This document shows, in pieces, positions 6,894 to 8,651 of a DNA stretch of 8,651 nucleotides. Made by a program: the position numbers and the translations under genes. The first letter of the stretch is position 1, and each line of letters begins with the position of its first letter. Origin of the DNA: JL08 sp965363755. GTDB taxonomy: Bacteria; Pseudomonadota; Alphaproteobacteria; Rhodobacterales; Rhodobacteraceae. The stretch spans positions 1 to 8,651 of the forward strand of contig CBDTVL010000169.1 of the NCBI GenBank assembly GCA_965363755.1, written 5' to 3'. The notes under the pieces were generated by a model. It saw nothing but the letters and a program-made list of their open reading frames with translations. It searched no databases and was not told the DNA's origin.

Positions 6894-8182
6894 GCAAAGC
6901 CACAATCGAAGACCTATTGGCCCGACGCGTATGGGATTCGCGTGGGCGCCCCACAGTGGAAGTTGAGATCACAACCACCGGCGGCGCCACAGGCCGAGCC
7001 ATTGCCCCGGCAGGGGCTTCGACCGGGACTGGCGAAGCCGTTGATTTGCGCGACGGAGGTGAGGCCTTTGCCGGGCTGGATGTGCAGACCGCCCTGGCGT
7101 GCTTGCGCGAAGAGGTCGCCCCCGCGCTGAAGGGGCTTAATGTGACGAATCAGGCTGCGCTCGATGCCCGCTTGCTTGAACTCGACGGCACCCCAAACAT
7201 GGCGCGCTTGGGCGGTAATGCCAGCATCGCGACTTCGATGGCAGCACTGCATACTGCCGCTGCCAGCCAAAGTCTGCCTCTTTGGCGCTACTTGGCGGGT
7301 GACCACGTGCCCGCCCATCTTCCGATGCCTGAGGTTCAGATATTTGGGGGCGGCGCGCATGCCGCCCGGCGGGTCGATGTACAAGACTTCATGGTCGTGC
7401 CGGTGGGCGCCACAGATTACGTCGAAGCGCTGGAATGGGTGGCGGATGTCTATCAAGCTGCTGGCCGGTTGATGGCCGACAGCGGACGGATTGCCGGTGT
7501 GGCCGATGAGGGCGGCTTCTGGCCTATGTTCGACACTAATGAAGAGGCCATCGAAACCCTGTTGCGCGCGATCGAGAAAAGCGGTCATAGGCCGGGAGAG
7601 GATGTGGCGATCTCGCTTGATATCGCCGCGTCGGAATTTGGCAAGGACGGCCGCTACACTCTGTCCCGAGACGGGGTTGAGCTTGGGTCGGACGCCTTTG
7701 GCGATTTGGTTCTGGATTGGATCAAGAACTATCCGATTGTCGCCGTTGAAGACCCTCTGGGCGAGGACGACATGTCCGGTTTGGCCCGCTTCACATCAAA
7801 GGCGGGGAGCGGGATACAAATCATCGCTGACGACACAACGGTGACTCATGCAGACAAAATTAGCACCGCGGCCTCGGCGGGCGCCTGCAATGCCTTTCTG
7901 ATGAAACCGAACCAGAACGGCACGGTTACCGGCACACGCGCTGCCCTGGCGACGGCGCGCGATGTAGACTGGGGCGTGATCATCTCGGCGCGCTCCGGTG
8001 AGACCGAGGATGTTTCAATCGTACATATGGCCGTAGGCTGGGGCATAGCGCAGCTAAAAGTGGGATCTTTTTCGCGATCTGAACGGATGGCGAAATGGAA
8101 TGAAGGCTTGCGCATCGCCGAGGTCGCGCCCTGCGGCGCGGCACTGCCTGATCGCGCCGGGTTTGTCTGGGGCCATCCGTGA
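6890..8182 (+). CDS. Enolase paralogue with altered active site
   Basis: A 430-residue protein matching enolase (phosphopyruvate hydratase) end to end, at normal length. Retained positions (yeast numbering in brackets): loop Ser44 [39] in AGASTGTGEA; His157 [159]; Glu207 [211] in ADEGG; metal ligands Asp244 [246], Glu287 [295] and Asp314 [320]; general base Lys339 [345]; phosphate-binding Arg368-Ser369 [374-375] in ARSGETED; and Lys390 [396]. Changed positions: Ala367 replaces His373, Asp166 replaces Glu168, and the usual NGG before the active histidine reads FGGG. The KVNQIGT segment after the base is KPNQNGT. Changes therefore cluster at the C3 side of the substrate, while enolization and phosphate-binding parts are kept. 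It probably acts on a phosphorylated acid other than 2-phosphoglycerate (inference). The start is ATG at 6890 behind TGGAGA (6875-6880), overlapping the kinase stop. A housekeeping eno is expected elsewhere in the genome. An automated label of plain enolase would probably be wrong. Confidence 0.9.
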   Translation: MSKATIEDLLARRVWDSRGRPTVEVEITTTGGATGRAIAPAGASTGTGEAVDLRDGGEAFAGLDVQTALACLREEVAPALKGLNVTNQAALDARLLELDGTPNMARLGGNASIATSMAALHTAAASQSLPLWRYLAGDHVPAHLPMPEVQIFGGGAHAARRVDVQDFMVVPVGATDYVEALEWVADVYQAAGRLMADSGRIAGVADEGGFWPMFDTNEEAIETLLRAIEKSGHRPGEDVAISLDIAASEFGKDGRYTLSRDGVELGSDAFGDLVLDWIKNYPIVAVEDPLGEDDMSGLARFTSKAGSGIQIIADDTTVTHADKISTAASAGACNAFLMKPNQNGTVTGTRAALATARDVDWGVIISARSGETEDVSIVHMAVGWGIAQLKVGSFSRSERMAKWNEGLRIAEVAPCGAALPDRAGFVWGHP

Positions 8183-8651
8183 TTAATGCCTTGTTTCACC
8201 ACCCTTGCGGGCAATGGCTGCAAGATCGCATTGCGGCGTTGCATAGCGACACCCTGAGCATCGAGATTGTGCCGGATGCCTCCGGTCGCGACGTGAACTT
8301 GGCCATGGCCAAGGCAGATGTCCTTCTTCATGTGCTTCATCCGGTTACTCACGATTTATTGGTCGCCGCGCCCCGGTTGAAATTGATCCAGAAGATTGGC
8401 GTTGGGTTGGACGCAATTGATCTGAACGCAGCACAGGCGCGGGGCATCGCGGTGTGCAACATGCCAGGCACGAACACCCAAGCTGTGGTCGAATTGACAC
8501 TTGGTCTGATGCTGAGTGCGTTGCGCGGCATTCCCAAACTCGACCATCGACTGCGCGAAACCGGTGAATGGGCGCTGCCACCATCAGCTCAGGGGCAATT
8601 CGGAGAGATCGCGGGGAAAGTGGTTGGCCTTGTCGGCCATGGCCATGTGGC
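8179..8651 (+). CDS. D-2-hydroxyacid dehydrogenase, N-terminal part (runs off the window)
   Basis: An open frame from GTG at 8179 to the window edge: 157 full codons plus two bases, with no stop. It starts in a GTGA overlap with the enolase-like stop; an ATG at 8186 is out of frame. The family is the NAD(P)-dependent D-isomer-specific 2-hydroxyacid dehydrogenases (phosphoglycerate, glycerate, lactate types). Signs are LKLIQKIGVGLDAIDLNAAQ (67-86), the GIAVCNMPGTNTQAVVE segment (89-105) typical of the first catalytic/hinge region, and the start of the dinucleotide fold, IAGKVVGLVGHGHVA (144-158). The glycine motif there reads GHGHVA, with alanine where the third glycine of GxGxxG usually stands. 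About half of a normal-length protein is visible; the catalytic Arg, Glu and His fall beyond the edge. In the operon it could oxidise a 2-hydroxy acid or reduce a 2-keto product. Confidence 0.9.
   Translation, partial: MINALFHHPCGQWLQDRIAALHSDTLSIEIVPDASGRDVNLAMAKADVLLHVLHPVTHDLLVAAPRLKLIQKIGVGLDAIDLNAAQARGIAVCNMPGTNTQAVVELTLGLMLSALRGIPKLDHRLRETGEWALPPSAQGQFGEIAGKVVGLVGHGHV

Noticed and set aside
6914..7588. 224-residue open frame on the minus strand, antisense to the enolase-like gene.
   Set aside because: No recognisable domain, and it lies entirely within a well-supported gene; long antisense frames are common in GC-rich coding DNA.

Overview
This is a GC-rich bacterial chromosomal or plasmid segment that looks alphaproteobacterial, most likely Rhodobacterales (roseobacter-type). 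That placement is inferred from tripartite TRAP transport, a LacI-type regulator, dense ATGA-type gene overlaps and overall protein character; no rRNA or marker gene is present to prove it. The window is almost fully coding. The only non-coding stretch over 30 bases is the 190-base divergent region at 1027-1216.

Layout: a LacI-family regulator (19-1026) is read leftward. A divergent control region follows, with a perfect 18-bp palindrome (1142-1159) centred on CG, the expected form of a LacI-family operator. Rightward from there runs one tightly packed operon: a Tat-exported TRAP binding protein DctP (1217-2260), a fused DctQM TRAP permease (2286-4166), a DUF6807/PmoA-family protein (4163-5104), a fumarylacetoacetate hydrolase-family enzyme (5104-5892), an APH/methylthioribose-kinase-like phosphotransferase (5889-6893), an enolase-superfamily protein (6890-8182) and the N-terminal part of a D-2-hydroxyacid dehydrogenase (8179 to the window end). 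From the permease on, every junction overlaps by 1 or 4 bases, so the products are probably made together.

Working model (inference): the TRAP system imports an organic or sugar acid, the kinase phosphorylates it or a derivative, and the enolase paralogue acts on the phosphorylated acid. The FAH-family enzyme would then cleave or hydrate a keto-acid intermediate, and the dehydrogenase would interconvert a 2-hydroxy and a 2-oxo acid. The DUF6807 protein has no firm role. The LacI regulator would sense the substrate or an intermediate.

The standout is the enolase paralogue. It keeps the metal ligands, the general-base lysine and the phosphate-binding Arg-Ser of true enolase. It has lost the histidine equivalent to yeast His373 (now Ala367) and has Asp166 in place of Glu168, both of which lie around the C3 hydroxyl in glycolytic enolase. 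Sitting directly behind a kinase gene, it looks like an enolase repurposed for a different 2-phospho acid, and the operon may encode an undescribed phosphorylative sugar-acid pathway. The operon continues past the right edge, so the pathway is seen only in part.
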